Shown in pieces: positions 31,550-43,236 of a stretch of 64,000 nt of DNA. The notes under the pieces were generated by a model, which saw nothing but the letters and a program-made list of their open reading frames with translations, was not told the origin of the DNA and did not search any database. The position numbers and the translations under genes were made by a program. Location of the stretch: the NCBI RefSeq assembly GCF_000149955.1, contig NC_030994.1:1851071-1915070 (forward strand). The letters are read 5' to 3'. Position 1 is the first letter of the stretch. The number at the start of each line of letters is the position of its first letter. The DNA is from Fusarium oxysporum f. sp. lycopersici 4287. Its lineage: Eukaryota; Ascomycota; Sordariomycetes; Hypocreales; Nectriaceae.

Positions 31550-32970
31550 TTAAACCATACGCAACTGAAACCCTGCCCCCCTCTCTTCTTTATCCCGCCC
31601 CTGAAAAATGCCACTGAAGTCAGCATCGCCCAGCGACGCAGCCTGTCCACCGCGCACAGGCGCATGAGGCTCTGCACGCCTTCGCCGTTCCTGGTTCGCC
31701 TTACTAGGGAACGTTGGGAACATGCTCTCTGGTTTAGGCTTTGGGTCCTGTCGGAAGTACTCGTGCTGAAGCATCTCACTCGCCGATGGTCTTCTTTCGG
31801 GGTCAAGTGATAGTAGATCACCCAGCAAACTGGCGCCTGCGGTAGTGAGGCCAGGAAAGCGAGCGCGAATGACAGATCCGGTAGCAACTTGTGTCTTAGG
31901 AAGTCGCAATGAGCGTGCATTGGGGAGACGACGAAATCCAGGCCATGTCTCTTCTGTGGGAACACCACAGAGCTCGAAGGTGCGCGAGACTTGATCGACT
32001 TCATTCTTACCCTGAAGAAGAGGTTCCCGGGTCATCAGCTCGCCAAAGATACAGCCCACGCTCCACATGTCTACCGCCGCATCGTATGTCTTTGCGCCAA
32101 GTAGTAGCTCCGGAGCCCGGTACCAAAGAGTGACGACGAGTTGTGTGAGTTTCGGGGGAGGATCGCCAACATAGCGGGCCATACCAAAGTCGGCAATTTT
32201 CAACTGGCCACGATTGTTAAGGAGGAGATTAGAGGTTTTGAGGTCGCGATGTAGAATCCAGTTGTCATGGAGATATGCGATGCCTGATGTAAGCTGTAAT
32301 AGGAGGCGCTTTACTTCGGAAGAGAGAAATGGCTCGGGCATATCATCAAGAATGGATTTTAGATCGTGTTCGACGAATTCGAGGACGAGGAATAAAGAGC
32401 TGGGCTGGCTGTTAGCTGTAGTCTTCAACACTGAGTGTCGCGTGCTTACTTGTCTGGCCGTGATACGTCGTCCCCTACAACAACCTCTTCCATGGTGACA
32501 ATATTCCGGTGTTGGCAATCCTTCAATATTTGTATTTCGCGCAGGCCTGTGACGGGGAGACCGTTTCGATCTTGAGGTTCCAGCTTCAACCTCTTGAGCG
32601 CGACAACCTTTCCCGTAGCTTTGTTTGTCGCCCGCGCAACCCAGCCATAAGTCCCCTCCTCAATATCGTTTAGCTTCTCATAATTCTCAACGCTTCTGCA
32701 CTTCCCCCAGGTGCCCGCTGGAAACCGCAATAGCTTCGCTGGAGGTGCCTTGTCTTCTTGGTTTGCGCCTGGTTCGGGGGTGATCCTACGTCGCTTCGAG
32801 GGCCGGTCATCGTCAAGTTGGAGCACCTTTTTCTGTGCAGCTTCTTGTGCTTTCTTCTCTTCTTCAAGCTTTCGAGCTTTTTCTGCCTTCTTACGTCGCT
32901 TTTCTTCCTTGAGTTTGGCGTCGATACGGGCGTCTTCTTCGGTGTCGGCCCACCGAGATTTGCTGGACAT
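31550..32970 (-). CDS. cdk11: cyclin-dependent kinase 11 (PITSLRE-type) homologue
   Basis: Two exons, 32970-32450 and 32399-31550, 456 aa. The first 80 residues are highly charged and coiled-coil-like (AKLKEEKRRKKAEKARKLEE). The kinase domain follows: IEEGTYGWV glycine loop, VVALKRLKLE with the ATP Lys, PVTGLRE in place of the PITSLRE/PSTAIRE helix, LHRDLKTSN catalytic loop, DFG in IADFGMARYVG, and VVTLWYRAPELLLG after the T-loop Thr. The intron joins SRPDN to SLFLVLEFVEHDL. CDK11 kinases pair with cyclin L and act in transcription and splicing. Divergent from the NDUFAF7 gene, with 327 bp between start codons. Confidence 0.92.
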
Positions 32971-33297
32971 AGCGGCCGTGAGAGACTGCGCGTAGCTTCT
33001 GTAATTTATAAATAGGAATTGAAACGCAAAACTTCGAAAGTCACGAAATCGACGCTGTCTAATAGTGCCTGGTTTATGTGTGAAACGAACTGGTGTTGCG
33101 GGGAGGAACGCCCAAGTTATGGATGGACAAGTTTCTTATCTTATCAGTAAGTACTGTCTGTAGCCTCGACTCCAGAAAAGCATTGTCACTGATGCTTTCA
33201 CGTGCGGTTGTTGTACTACTACAGCTTACAAGTGAGAACATCGCCAGCTGATTTGTTCTGTAGCTAATTGTTCTCGCTCACAGGAGACAGGCTCAGG
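32971..33297. promoter_or_regulatory. shared bidirectional promoter region, cdk11/NDUFAF7
   Basis: 327 bp separate the two divergent start codons, so both core promoters and 5' leaders must be within it. I see no certain factor site. Confidence 0.6.
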
Positions 33298-35011
33298 ATG
33301 TTTAGGTCACTAGGCTTAAAGCCTCTTGCGAGGCTTAGCAGTGGCCGATGTGTACCACAGCCAAACTTGTTCAACCCTTGTGTTGCCCGGAGCTTCTCAT
33401 CCACTGTTCGCCAATATCAAAATGTTACAGATATTGATGAGTTATTCAAGAATGAGAACCAGAAAGAGAGTGAGAGACAGTGGTCAACACCATTAGCGAA
33501 GCAGCTCTTTGCTGCTATATCAGTGAGTGAAAGCGCTACAAGTTCATGCTTATACTGACCATTCTTCATAGACAACTGGACCTGTTCCGTTGGCCAGTTA
33601 CATGCGCATGTGCTTGACTGGAGATATTGGAGGCTACTACACTGGAGCCATTGGTGAAGGCCGGGATCAGTTTGGCACAAAAGGAGATTTTGTTACATCA
33701 CCAGAGATTTCGCAAATTTTTGGTGAACTTATCGGTATCTGGTTCATCGCTGAATGGATCAGCCAAGGTCGACCTAAAGAGGGTGTCCAACTCATCGAGG
33801 TTGGGCCTGGTCGTGGTACTCTTATGGATGATATGCTTCGAGTATGTGACATTCATTGGTTGAGCTTGAAAGACTCACTAACTTGAATTATAGACCATTC
33901 AACGATTTCCTGCGATGGCTAATAGCATCGATGCTGTGTACATGGTTGAAGCCAGCCGCGAACTTAGAAACGCCCAGAAGCAACTCCTTTGTGGCCCGGA
34001 TGCGCCATCATCAGAGTCAAAGTCTGGTTTTCATAGCCCCAGCAAGTACAACGGCAAGCAGATTGTCTGGACTGACACAATCAAGTCTATTCCAAATGGT
34101 AGGCAGTACTCACATAATGTCACGGGTCTGGCTAACAGCATTACACAGAAGCTGACAAAATGCCCTTCATAATCGCTCACGAGTTCTTTGATGCTCTCCC
34201 TATTCACAGCTTCCAATCCGCTGCAGCTCCTCCTCCCCAGCCAAAGGCATCTTCACCGACTTCGCCTGCTCAACCACCACCCGAGAACACCAAACCCGCT
34301 ATGGAATGGCGAGAAATGATGGTCTCGCCAACACCGCCGGGCGTCACTCACGCTCAACTTGGAACACCGAAATCACAGCAAGATGAGCCGCCTCCTGAGT
34401 TCCAGCTTACACTTTCATCCACGCCTACTCGCCACTCACGTTTTCTCCCTGAGACCTCAACAAGGTACCGCAAGCTCAAGAATATGCCCAATTCCGTCAT
34501 CGAAGTCTGCCCAGATGCGTCCATCTTCGCTACAGACTTTGCAACTCGTATCGGCGGTTCTGAACAGTATCGCAAGACTAAGCCCAGCGGTGCTGCCCTT
34601 ATTCTTGATTACGGAACGTCAGACACCGTCCCTATCAACTCCCTTCGCGGCATCCGGCACCACAAGCGAGTGAATCCCTTTTCTGCGCCTGGTCTGGTCG
34701 ACTTGAGTGCAGATGTCGATTTCACTGCCATCGCTGAAGTGGCCATGTCAGCGAGTGAAGGCGTGGAAGTCCATGGACCCGTCAATCAGGGTGACTTCCT
34801 TGAGTTGATGGGCATCCGAGAGCGTGCTGAACAATTGACCAAGGCGCCGGGCGTCAACAAAGAGACTGCTGATAAGATCGACGGAGCCTGGAAGCGCCTT
34901 GTTGATAAGGGCCCTGACGGCATGGGGAAACTGTATAAGGCATTGGCTATCCTGCCTGAGAATGACGGTCGAAGACGACCAGTTGGGTTTGGGGGTGATG
35001 TCTCGGGTTAA
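33298..35011 (+). CDS. ndufaf7: mitochondrial protein arginine methyltransferase NDUFAF7 (MidA family)
   Basis: Four exons: 33298-33522, 33572-33841, 33894-34098, 34149-35011, 520 aa. The N-terminus is rich in Arg, Ser and Leu without acids ([18 protein letters not shown]), a likely mitochondrial presequence. The family core is [55 protein letters not shown] (SAM-binding motif I), [31 protein letters not shown] and [16 protein letters not shown]7 dimethylates an arginine of the complex I subunit NDUFS2 during early assembly. A Pro-rich insertion ([20 protein letters not shown]) sits between the DALP motif and the next strand, common in fungal members. Confidence 0.93.
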
Positions 35012-35319
35012 TAACAGACATTGCCCGGCCGCTGTACTGCATCACGATGCTTTAGGAGAGGAAAGTCTGAAACGATATTGTAACAGTATGTAAATTGATC
35101 AAACCATTGTATCCTTATACGACAACTATGATCTTTCCAAAACCAAAAGCCCATATACTACACGCATTACTACCCACGCAAGGAAACGTTGCTTAATCGA
35201 AAACTCAGTTCATTCATCAGTAAGATTTGATCCCTCCGACAACCCTACAATTACACAAAAAGGATGCGCCCAACTTTGATCGCATGCAGATTTAGCGTGA
35301 GCCAATTGTCATCCTCCTC
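35012..35319. other. convergent spacer NDUFAF7/ptm1
   Basis: 308 bp between convergent genes; 3' UTRs only. Confidence 0.6.
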
Positions 35320-37262
35320 TTACTTCGTTTTCACAAGCTTTGCGTCCTCTTCGTCACTTCCATCGTCTGAAAATTTGTCGCCATCCTCGCCTATAGCAAA
35401 AATGGTCTCATTCTCTAGTGACTCACGAGGAGCGGTACGAGTAATGTTTCTGGGTGGTTGAGCGCTGCTCTGCGACGAACTTGAAAAGGAGAGGCCATTG
35501 GCGTTGCTTGAGTCGTTGCGAGTCTTGCCCACTTCGACGTCCTCGTCATCCGAGTCTTCTCCTGGAACACCGATATCGCCAAGGTCAAAGTTGCCATCGT
35601 CATCTTGAGCAATCTCATCACTCATGGCAAAGCGGCGGTTGTTGGAAGTAGGACGCCAAAGATAGGCGATCCATGCGACGTCAGCAAAGTAGACAACGTT
35701 CAGCCAGCCATCGAGGATGAACCATCGTGTCTTCCAGTGGAAAGGAACAAAGTCGGGATCGCTGGCTGAGGCAAAGGTGAAGCTGTTGAAGAAGAAGAAA
35801 CCAAAGATGACCATGACACTGATGAGGATGGCCCACCAGAGCTTTCGGTACATGGCTTCCTTTGCGTGCTGCTTTCGCTCGCGGAGATCCTTGAGTGTCC
35901 AGTTGAGTGAGTTGAGTGTCCAGACATAGAAGGCAGTCAGTGTGCCCGCCAGGGGTAGGACGATCAGAAGCACGAATGGGCCTGTATTCAGTCAGATACG
36001 GCCAACTAAACAGTTCATTAAAGAGATCTTACCAGCTGTCTCAGGGGTGATGGAGAGGAAAGTCAGTGAGTAGACCAGTCCGAACAGGAAGTGAGCCGCT
36101 GCAAGCCATCGCACTCTAATCATGGTCCTACCGAGGGTGTGCTTCACAACACCATAGCCCATACAGACAATGAGCAGCAAGAAGAACGAGAATGAGTTTC
36201 GGCCAGCGTTAAGAATTCCAACAATGGTAAGGAAAACCTTTGAGCCAACATTCGAGCCATGACGGTTCTGGTATTCTAGATTCGAGTTAGGACGGGTAGA
36301 CTAAACCAAGGGAGAGACAAACCATAGAAACCCCATGTTATGAGCATTTCCACCACCAGGAAAATGAGAATGGCCGTGATGTAGTTTTGCACAGCCACTG
36401 AGTAAAGTCAGCATGCAATTGGTTGAAGCGTATACGAGGTTTCTGCTTACAGATATCATGCCTGTGCTGATAGTACAAGAAACCCCAGTAGGCAGCAAGT
36501 AGAGCATACAAGATACTCATGCCACCATAGAAGGGCAACTTGGGAATCTGGGTTGCCTCCAGCTCGCCATAAGCGTTGCGATATTCGACTACTAGGTCGT
36601 ACTTCTTTGTGTTGACCACATCTGTAAGAACGCAGTAGTATCCGGTCTTCTTGATAGCATAGTTGATTGGAGCCGCATCGTTGAGGTGGACAGCCTTTGT
36701 GAGGACCACGCTCGAAGACTTCTTGTCAACATCGGGATGCAGGATGAATTTGCCAATATCGGTCTTGTTACAGTAACCTTGCTTGACGAAATCGTCACCG
36801 CAGACGCCAAGTCGCTATCATGTGTCAGAAGAGGGCGGAGCATGCAGAGGGAATCGCCAGCACTTACGTTGCCGGGAGTATTCGGATCAGGGATTCCAAC
36901 GAGATTTCGGTCCTTCCACTCAAATATCACCAGACTCGCAATCGGATCCTTGACATCGGAGTTGCTGGTGTTGAGGAACTTGACGAGGATGAATGGGTCA
37001 ACGGGTCCACCCCATGAGGTCTTGCTGTACATGCCTGGAACATGTTAGATCCAAGAGTCGCATTGCACGTAGAAGGCATGACCTACCGGTACAGTATTCT
37101 TGATAGCCCTCCTTCTCGCTCTAGATGACAGAGACGTTAGCATAATTGCGATCCAAACGCTTCGCATCGCAGGATGAAGGCCGCCCGTACCAGTCCAATC
37201 TCATAAGCTTGGGTTGTCCAAAGGGACATGCCCAACACAAGCAGTCCCGTCAGGAACCTCAT
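35320..37262 (-). CDS. ptm1: Ptm1/GPR107-type seven-transmembrane protein
   Basis: Seven exons: 37262-37191, 37120-37087, 37034-36868, 36814-36451, 36397-36323, 36275-36033, 35981-35320, 538 aa with all phases consistent. A signal peptide is evident (RFLTGLLVLGMSLWTTQA). The lumenal domain has paired Cys (RLGVCGDDFVKQGYC, KTGYYCVLTD). The lung-7-TM domain begins at PFYGGMSILYALLAAYWGFL and continues through helices AILIFLVVEMLITWGF, SFSFFLLLIVCMGYGV, FLFGLVYSLTFLSI, PFVLLIVLPLAGTLTAFYVW and AILISVMVIFGFFFFNSFTF. The C-terminus is acidic and Ser-rich (GEDSDDEDVEVGKTRNDSSN). Family members sit in Golgi/endosomal membranes; role in trafficking is inferred. Divergent from the cyclophilin gene. 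Confidence 0.92.
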
Positions 37263-37870
37263 GATTATTGTGTCGGTGGTCGCCGCGGAAGCTTCGGCGT
37301 GTTACGGCAAGATACGTAGAGGCGACGTTGGAAGAAAGCAGACCGATATTCGAAGACGAGACGTGCGAGACCAAAGGGAGCTTGAGCAACGTTTAAGTGG
37401 TGGTGCGGGAGCTTCTCAATTTATGGAGCATGTCGAGCCTGTCGAGGGTCCTTTCTAGCGTCGTCCTTATCGACTCAAGGATGATCGATATTTTGTAGAG
37501 TTGTTGGACGATACGGTAATTGATAAGGCAAATTCAATTAGATCGAGGGTTGAAAGAAGATGCCTCGAGTTAAGTGACGAGTTACAGATTCAAGGGAGTA
37601 ACCAACGTGTATACGTAATTGGTCGCCGGTGATGCCAGGTCAGCACCAGCGGCAGGAGAAGCCAAGGGCCCCTGTTTTCCCATTGGCTCAAAGGTCCACG
37701 ATAGCAACAAGCCCGCAGGTCGTCTCAGGCACCATGTTAGCTGCTAAGGTGCCTACAGCCTAGCGTGGCGGCGCATCATAAGTTTAACGCTATTAGTCCG
37801 TGAATGCGACTGTGAAATTCCATCATCATAGCTTCTTTTTTCCCCAAGTTTACGTTGAACCAGCGCAACA
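37263..37870. promoter_or_regulatory. shared divergent promoter region, ptm1/U-box cyclophilin
   Basis: 608 bp between divergent start codons. Both promoters must be here. No coding potential; no certain factor site. Confidence 0.5.
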
Positions 37871-39715
37871 ATGGGTAAAGGAACAGACAAGCTCTATGTA
37901 GGTCTATTCCTCTAACAAAACTGATATTCTATCTGACTCAATGACTCCAGATTACACACTCAGAGTGGTCCTCAGCCGACGCCTTCTCCCCCAGTGTTGG
38001 CGCAGGCGCGTCTTCTCGCAATCAAAACGCCAGCGCATCATTTCGCCGTCTTCCCTTTAACTTTTGCGCCGCCAGTCTCCAACCCTTCAAGAACCCTGTC
38101 TGCACCCCCGATGGAACGATTTTCGACGTTGAGGTCATCGGCGCCTGGCTTGACAAGCACCCCAACCAGAACCCCGTCACTGGCGAGCCTCTACAAAAGA
38201 AAGATCTGATCCGTCTTAAATTTGCTCGGAATTCAGAATCAGATTCTCTTGGCGCGGGCTTGAGCGACGGAAAAGGCGACTTGATCGATCCGGTCACCTA
38301 CAAAGTCTTCACCGACAACACACATATTGTTGCCATTCGTCATGGGACCTACGCCAATGTCTTCGCTTGGGATACGGTTGAGCGTATGAATATCAAGGCC
38401 AAATCCTGGCGCGACTTGGTCGATGACGAAGAGTTTACTCGCGCCGATATAATTACACTCCAAGATCCCCAGAATGCGGCCAGTCGCAACCTGGACCAGT
38501 TCAAGTACCTGAAGGATGGCGAGCAGGCGCAATTGACCAAGGAACAGGAAGACGAGCGCAATGCCGGCAACATCAACTCCAGTGCATTAGGAAGCATGGG
38601 CGACAAGGTTTCGCGTGCGAAAGCCGCGGTGGAGAAGGCGCGCAAGGCTCGTGAGCAGGGCGGTGATATCAATCGTAGCTCGACTGCCCTCACCAAGCCT
38701 GCTGCTGCCAACAATGTTGTCCGCCACTCTATGATCAAGGACAAGAAGGTGGCTGCTAACTCGGCAGCGTACACCACGGGCAAAGCCGCAGCTAGTTTCA
38801 CCAGCACAGGACTGACACCTGAGACGAGCGGCGAGAGAGCTCTGCTGACGGATGAGGAGTATATGCTAAAGCCCAAGCGAGTCAAGACAACCGGGTATGC
38901 CAGAATAGAAACAAATCTGGGCGACATAACAATCGAGCTGTACCCTGAGTTTGCACCGAAGGCTGTGTGGAATTTCACCAGGTTAGCACAGACTGGCTAC
39001 TACAAGGGTGTAGCCTTTCATCGAAACATCCCAAACTTTATGATTCAGGGCGGTGATCCATCAGGCACGGGGCGAGGCGGGCAGAGTATATGGGGAAAGT
39101 ATTTCGATGATGAGTTCGATGGTCCAATGTCACACAGTGCCCGAGGAACGAGTAAGTAACCCTTCATAAGCATGTTGTAGTTCTCGCTAACCTCTGTCAC
39201 TAGTCTCTATGGCCAACAAGGGCAAGAATACAAACTCAAGTCAGTTCTTTATAGCGTATAAGCCCACGCCACACCTCGACCGCAAGCACACAGTCTTTGG
39301 AAAGGTTGTCGAGAATCTCAATGTTCTTTCCAAGATGGAGGATGTACCTACAGATGGGTCTAACCGACCCCTCAACAAAATTGTTATCAAAGACATAGTT
39401 ATATTTCACGATCCTTTCGCCGAGTTTCAGAAAGAGAAACAGGAAAACGAGCGTCAGACCAAGGAACAGGAGAAGATTCGGTTACAAGGTGGCACAGACG
39501 ATGACAAGACAACATGGACCGGCAAACGGATACGCAATGACGGCACTGCTGAGAGCACAGGAGCCGGTGAGAGCGTTGGCAAATATCTAAAGACCGCAAC
39601 TCAGCAGAGCACAGCGACGACCAACGAGGCTGATATTGAGGACGTTGACACGTGGGAGGAACCAGCACGCAAGAAGATTAAGGGGGGTGGTTTTGGAAAC
39701 TTTGACAGTTGGTAA
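37871..39715 (+). CDS. cyp8: U-box-containing peptidyl-prolyl isomerase (PPIL2/Cyp60 type)
   Basis: Three exons: 37871-37897 (nine codons), 37951-39151, 39204-39715, 579 aa. [20 protein letters not shown] is the conserved family start. A U-box-like domain follows ([18 protein letters not shown] ... [19 protein letters not shown]), then a linker. The cyclophilin domain runs from [20 protein letters not shown] through [20 protein letters not shown] to [20 protein letters not shown] and [13 protein letters not shown]. The C-terminal region is charged and ends [14 protein letters not shown]2 proteins are nuclear, associate with the spliceosome and have predicted E3 ligase activity. The F.graminearum protein name CYP8 is used from memory. 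The tiny first exon would be missed by an ORF-only reading. Confidence 0.92.
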
Positions 39716-40092
39716 ATTAAGCAATGGGAAACAATTTATCCATGCTAGACTGCAATGCGCCGGTAATCCATCCAAAAGGTGCTGGGTATGTGCACTCTAC
39801 ATCTCGTCTCATCTAACAGAGAATTATGCTAAGAATTGAGAAAAGCCCGTTGGTATTACAACCATGACATACAACGTGTCGCCATATGTCTCAATTTGAT
39901 GCCCGATCGAATTGTGAAAAGTAATGGGAAGCGTATCTAACTATCGCACACTCAAGTCAGGCTCGGCGTGCAGATGGATTAGACTGTTGAGGGTAGAGCG
40001 TTTGCGTCAACCTTGGGAAGCTTGCTGAGAAGTGATGGGCTAAGAGTAGGGGGGTTATCCTTCTCCTGCAATAGTCCCGCAACCACACGCGC
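39716..40092. other. convergent spacer
   Basis: 377 bp between convergent genes, 3' UTRs; no gene seen. Confidence 0.6.
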
Positions 40093-42092
40093 TTACTCCA
40101 GACCAGCTTCTCTGTGGATAGCTTGCAGGCCCTCGATGGCATATTGTTTTGTTTCTGGCGAACATGCCGATGACATACCGAGCATGTACAACGGCCAGAT
40201 GATGGTATTGTTTGCCGACGCAAGGCTCATGAAACGAGTGGCATCGTCGGTGTGAGGCGTCGACTGCGTTGGATCAAATAGTACCGGACTACCACCGCTG
40301 CTGGATGTATCCTCTCCCGGGCCGACTCGAGAGTCTTGCGCAAACGGCGACGATATAACACGGCATGCTTGTTTCTTGGCAGCAATCGAAACCGTGTGCC
40401 CTTGGTCCTTCCTGTTGCTTATGTCCCGGATACTGACAACTCCGAGGTGCTGGGGAACGCTGGCTGCAATTGATTGTCCTAGCATATCCAACACTTTGAG
40501 AGATTTGGCAAGTAACTCGAAATGATTGTCTGACAGTACAGTGCGGTCAGCCGATTCCGAGGCAGCGCAAAGCTGCTCGACGAGTGTTTCTAGCAGCATC
40601 ATCCTTATCCCGCGCACCATATTCCAAGTGGTGGATTGAAGAAGCCCAGCATAGACGTGGCATATTTGTCCTGATACTCGAGGGTCCGGTTGCGTCAGCT
40701 GTACGCGATGGTACTTCCAAGATTCTGGCAGTCCGGACAGTATCGATGAAAATTCCTCTTCAACATTTGATATGGCGGTGACCACATCATCAAGATCGAC
40801 TAGTTTTCTCGTGTTGATATCGTAGCGCACCTGTAGTGCTTTGTATATGGGGTATGCCACATGAAAGTCAGGTCCTCCAAGTTCTTCGGAAGGGGGAATC
40901 TCGTGTCGGAGGTCTATTAGTGTTTGTGGCATTGGTAGGCCGCTCTGTATGCAGCTTATAAGAACTGTATGGCAAAGCATGAGAAACATGCGAGCACCAG
41001 CTTTGCTTCGAAACTGGGCAGCACCTCTGATGTTTGCCAGGGCAGCAGCTCCGTTAACGTGGTCTTGCCAGGCACGCATCGTATGGGAACTGTATCCCGA
41101 AACAAACTCGAAAGTGCCGAGTATCAAGACGGCGAGCATGGTTGTGTCTTTTACAACTTCAATTGGGTCGCGAAGTGCACGGTGCGTCAATCCGAGGGCG
41201 ATAGCATAGCTCTCTTGTGCCCGTGTCATAAGATCTGGTGATCGAAAAACCTGTGAGCATCCTGCAAGTCCGACAGCTGTCATACTGACAGTGACTGGAT
41301 CAACTTGAGCCTGCGCCGAGTCCGGAGGTTTCCATACATCATATATGAAAGCATAGTTTTGATAGGAGCCTCTGTCGGCTACAACGTAGCGAGAGAAGAA
41401 GAAAGCAGTGCCCTGGTCTTGTAGTTCGGGTGATAGAGCACCATCCAAGTGATCGCGACCTTCAGTTGGTTCACTTGGACTAATGACATCGTTGGCATCA
41501 CCCGGGCTTTCATGAGAGGTTTCCGATGGAGACCGGCTCCAGTCGTTAATCAAAGCGGAAAGGACAGGCGCCCGGCAACGAGTGTTAGATTTCCGAGCAC
41601 GTCTGGCCTTGACCTTGTTCGATTTCTCTGTCTTGGTGGCAGGGGCAGGGGCTGCACTGGACCTCGGGTCAATGGTGAACGTCGGTGGTGACTTGATAGT
41701 CACAACGGATGGTGGGGGAGATGTTGAGGCCGAGGCGAGCTCCTGGCTAACAGGACTCTTTTGTAATCGATTAGATCGAGCCCGTGTCTTGACCGCTTTC
41801 TTAATAACATGGGAGCTTTCATCTCTAAACATGAGATCAACGAGATTGCGATAGCCGGGGCATGGCTGATTCTTCTTCTCGCATTGCGTGCATGCCGGCT
41901 CCTTTTGGTCACACTTGATTTTGATATTCACATGTCAGTAAGAGCACTGGGAAACAGGCTGAGATGACGACGGCCGGGACGCCATGGGACGTTGACGGAA
42001 CTCATATGGATTGTTGTGATGGACCAACTCACCCGAATCTTGCGACGGCGGCAGGTGGAGCAGCCACCAGAGGGCTTCCCGCAATATACCAT
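40093..42092 (-). CDS. Zn2Cys6 fungal transcription factor
   Basis: Two exons, 42092-42033 and 41913-40093, 626 aa. Joining them restores a perfect zinc cluster at residues 11-38: C-x2-C-x6-C-x6-C-x2-C-x6-C, with CSTCRRRKIRC in the first half and CTQCEKKNQPC in the second. The intron falls just before the third Cys, a frequent position in this family. A basic, Ser-rich linker follows, then a fungal-specific regulatory domain (FFFSRYVVADRGSYQNYAFI, TMLAVLILGTFEFVSG, WQDHVNGAAALANIRG, ARMFLMLCHTVLISC). It presumably binds CGG-type half sites in the nucleus. Its nearest upstream neighbours are two beta-glucanase genes on the same strand, so local regulation is possible but unproven. Confidence 0.9.
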
Positions 42093-43236
42093 GACGGCTC
42101 GTATAAAAGAGGCAAGACGCACGGCCTCGTAATTAGATGCCCAGACTTATCAAGTCAAGATAAGAGAATGCGAGGTCAAAAGGGATGGCGCTTTGGCAGT
42201 CATGACATGATGGGCACCTATTAGTTAGAGAGCTATCACGGCAAGGTCAAAAAGACCGTGTGTAGGTCGTCTAAGAAGCTCGTGGCTTAAGATAGGTTCC
42301 AAGGGGTGACGGTAACTGTTGGCGGGGATCGACAGAGGCGGCTAGGAACCCGGGAAGTGCGGAGTGTTTGTGTGATATGATGGATTGTCCCCGAAGTGAT
42401 ATGGCCTGGTCTGGGGTATCGTAATTCGTAAATCGTAAATCATTAAAGTCGGAGTCGATATCAGGAATGAGAGATGAACAAAATAATTATCTCGAGGCGG
42501 GACCAAAGGAACGGAATTGAAGAACAAGGATCTATGGCCAAAGATTAATTTAGATGTGAGAGAGAAAAGTATCTTTGGTACGGAGTAAGGTAGGTCGAGC
42601 CATAAGGTAAGGATCCATGCATGCATCCACGGAAGGAGGAATAAGGGTTGTATGCGGAATGATTGGATCTCTACCTTCCTTCCTTTGGATTGGATTGACG
42701 TGATGCAACTTGCTAGCTGCAGATTGGGTGGGCAGGCGCGGGCCTGGCTGTGCTCCTTCTCCTGTCTCGGTGTGCAATTCAGTGACTTTATTACCAATGA
42801 TGTCTTGCCCCCCAGTTTGAGATTCATTATATCTGTATACACTACCTATAAGAGGGAAATACTATGAATTATTTATTACTGATATTGGCAATAAGCCTAT
42901 GACCTGGTTCGCGTACTCTCTGAGTGACAGGGTAATACTAGGAACAAGACTCAATGATCACCCTGTACCTTTAAATAAAACTTGAGGCCCTCAACGTCAC
43001 AATTCAAGATCATTATGCAACCCTTTCATTCCTTGATTGCGGCTGTGGCAGATGCAATTAACAGCCACAACCGCATGTCTTACATACATGATAAAGCTTG
43101 CTGAGGGTGCCCTGTTAATTTAGTGGTTCGTTCGACTGAGCCCGTTCATAATCTCGGCAGATTAACCTTGGCGAGACCTGGCAGCTGTTGATCATCAATT
43201 TAATTATCTCTATTCGATTTTCACAGTCTGCTTCTT
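42093..43236. other. intergenic region
   Basis: 1.1 kb between minus-strand genes: promoter of the Zn2Cys6 factor and 3' flank of the GH64 gene. The open frame at 42342-42842 on the minus strand lacks family features and is not called. Confidence 0.5.

Noticed and set aside
42342..42842. 166-codon minus-strand open frame upstream of the Zn2Cys6 gene
   Set aside because: No recognisable domain; falls in an AT-rich promoter/3' flank region.
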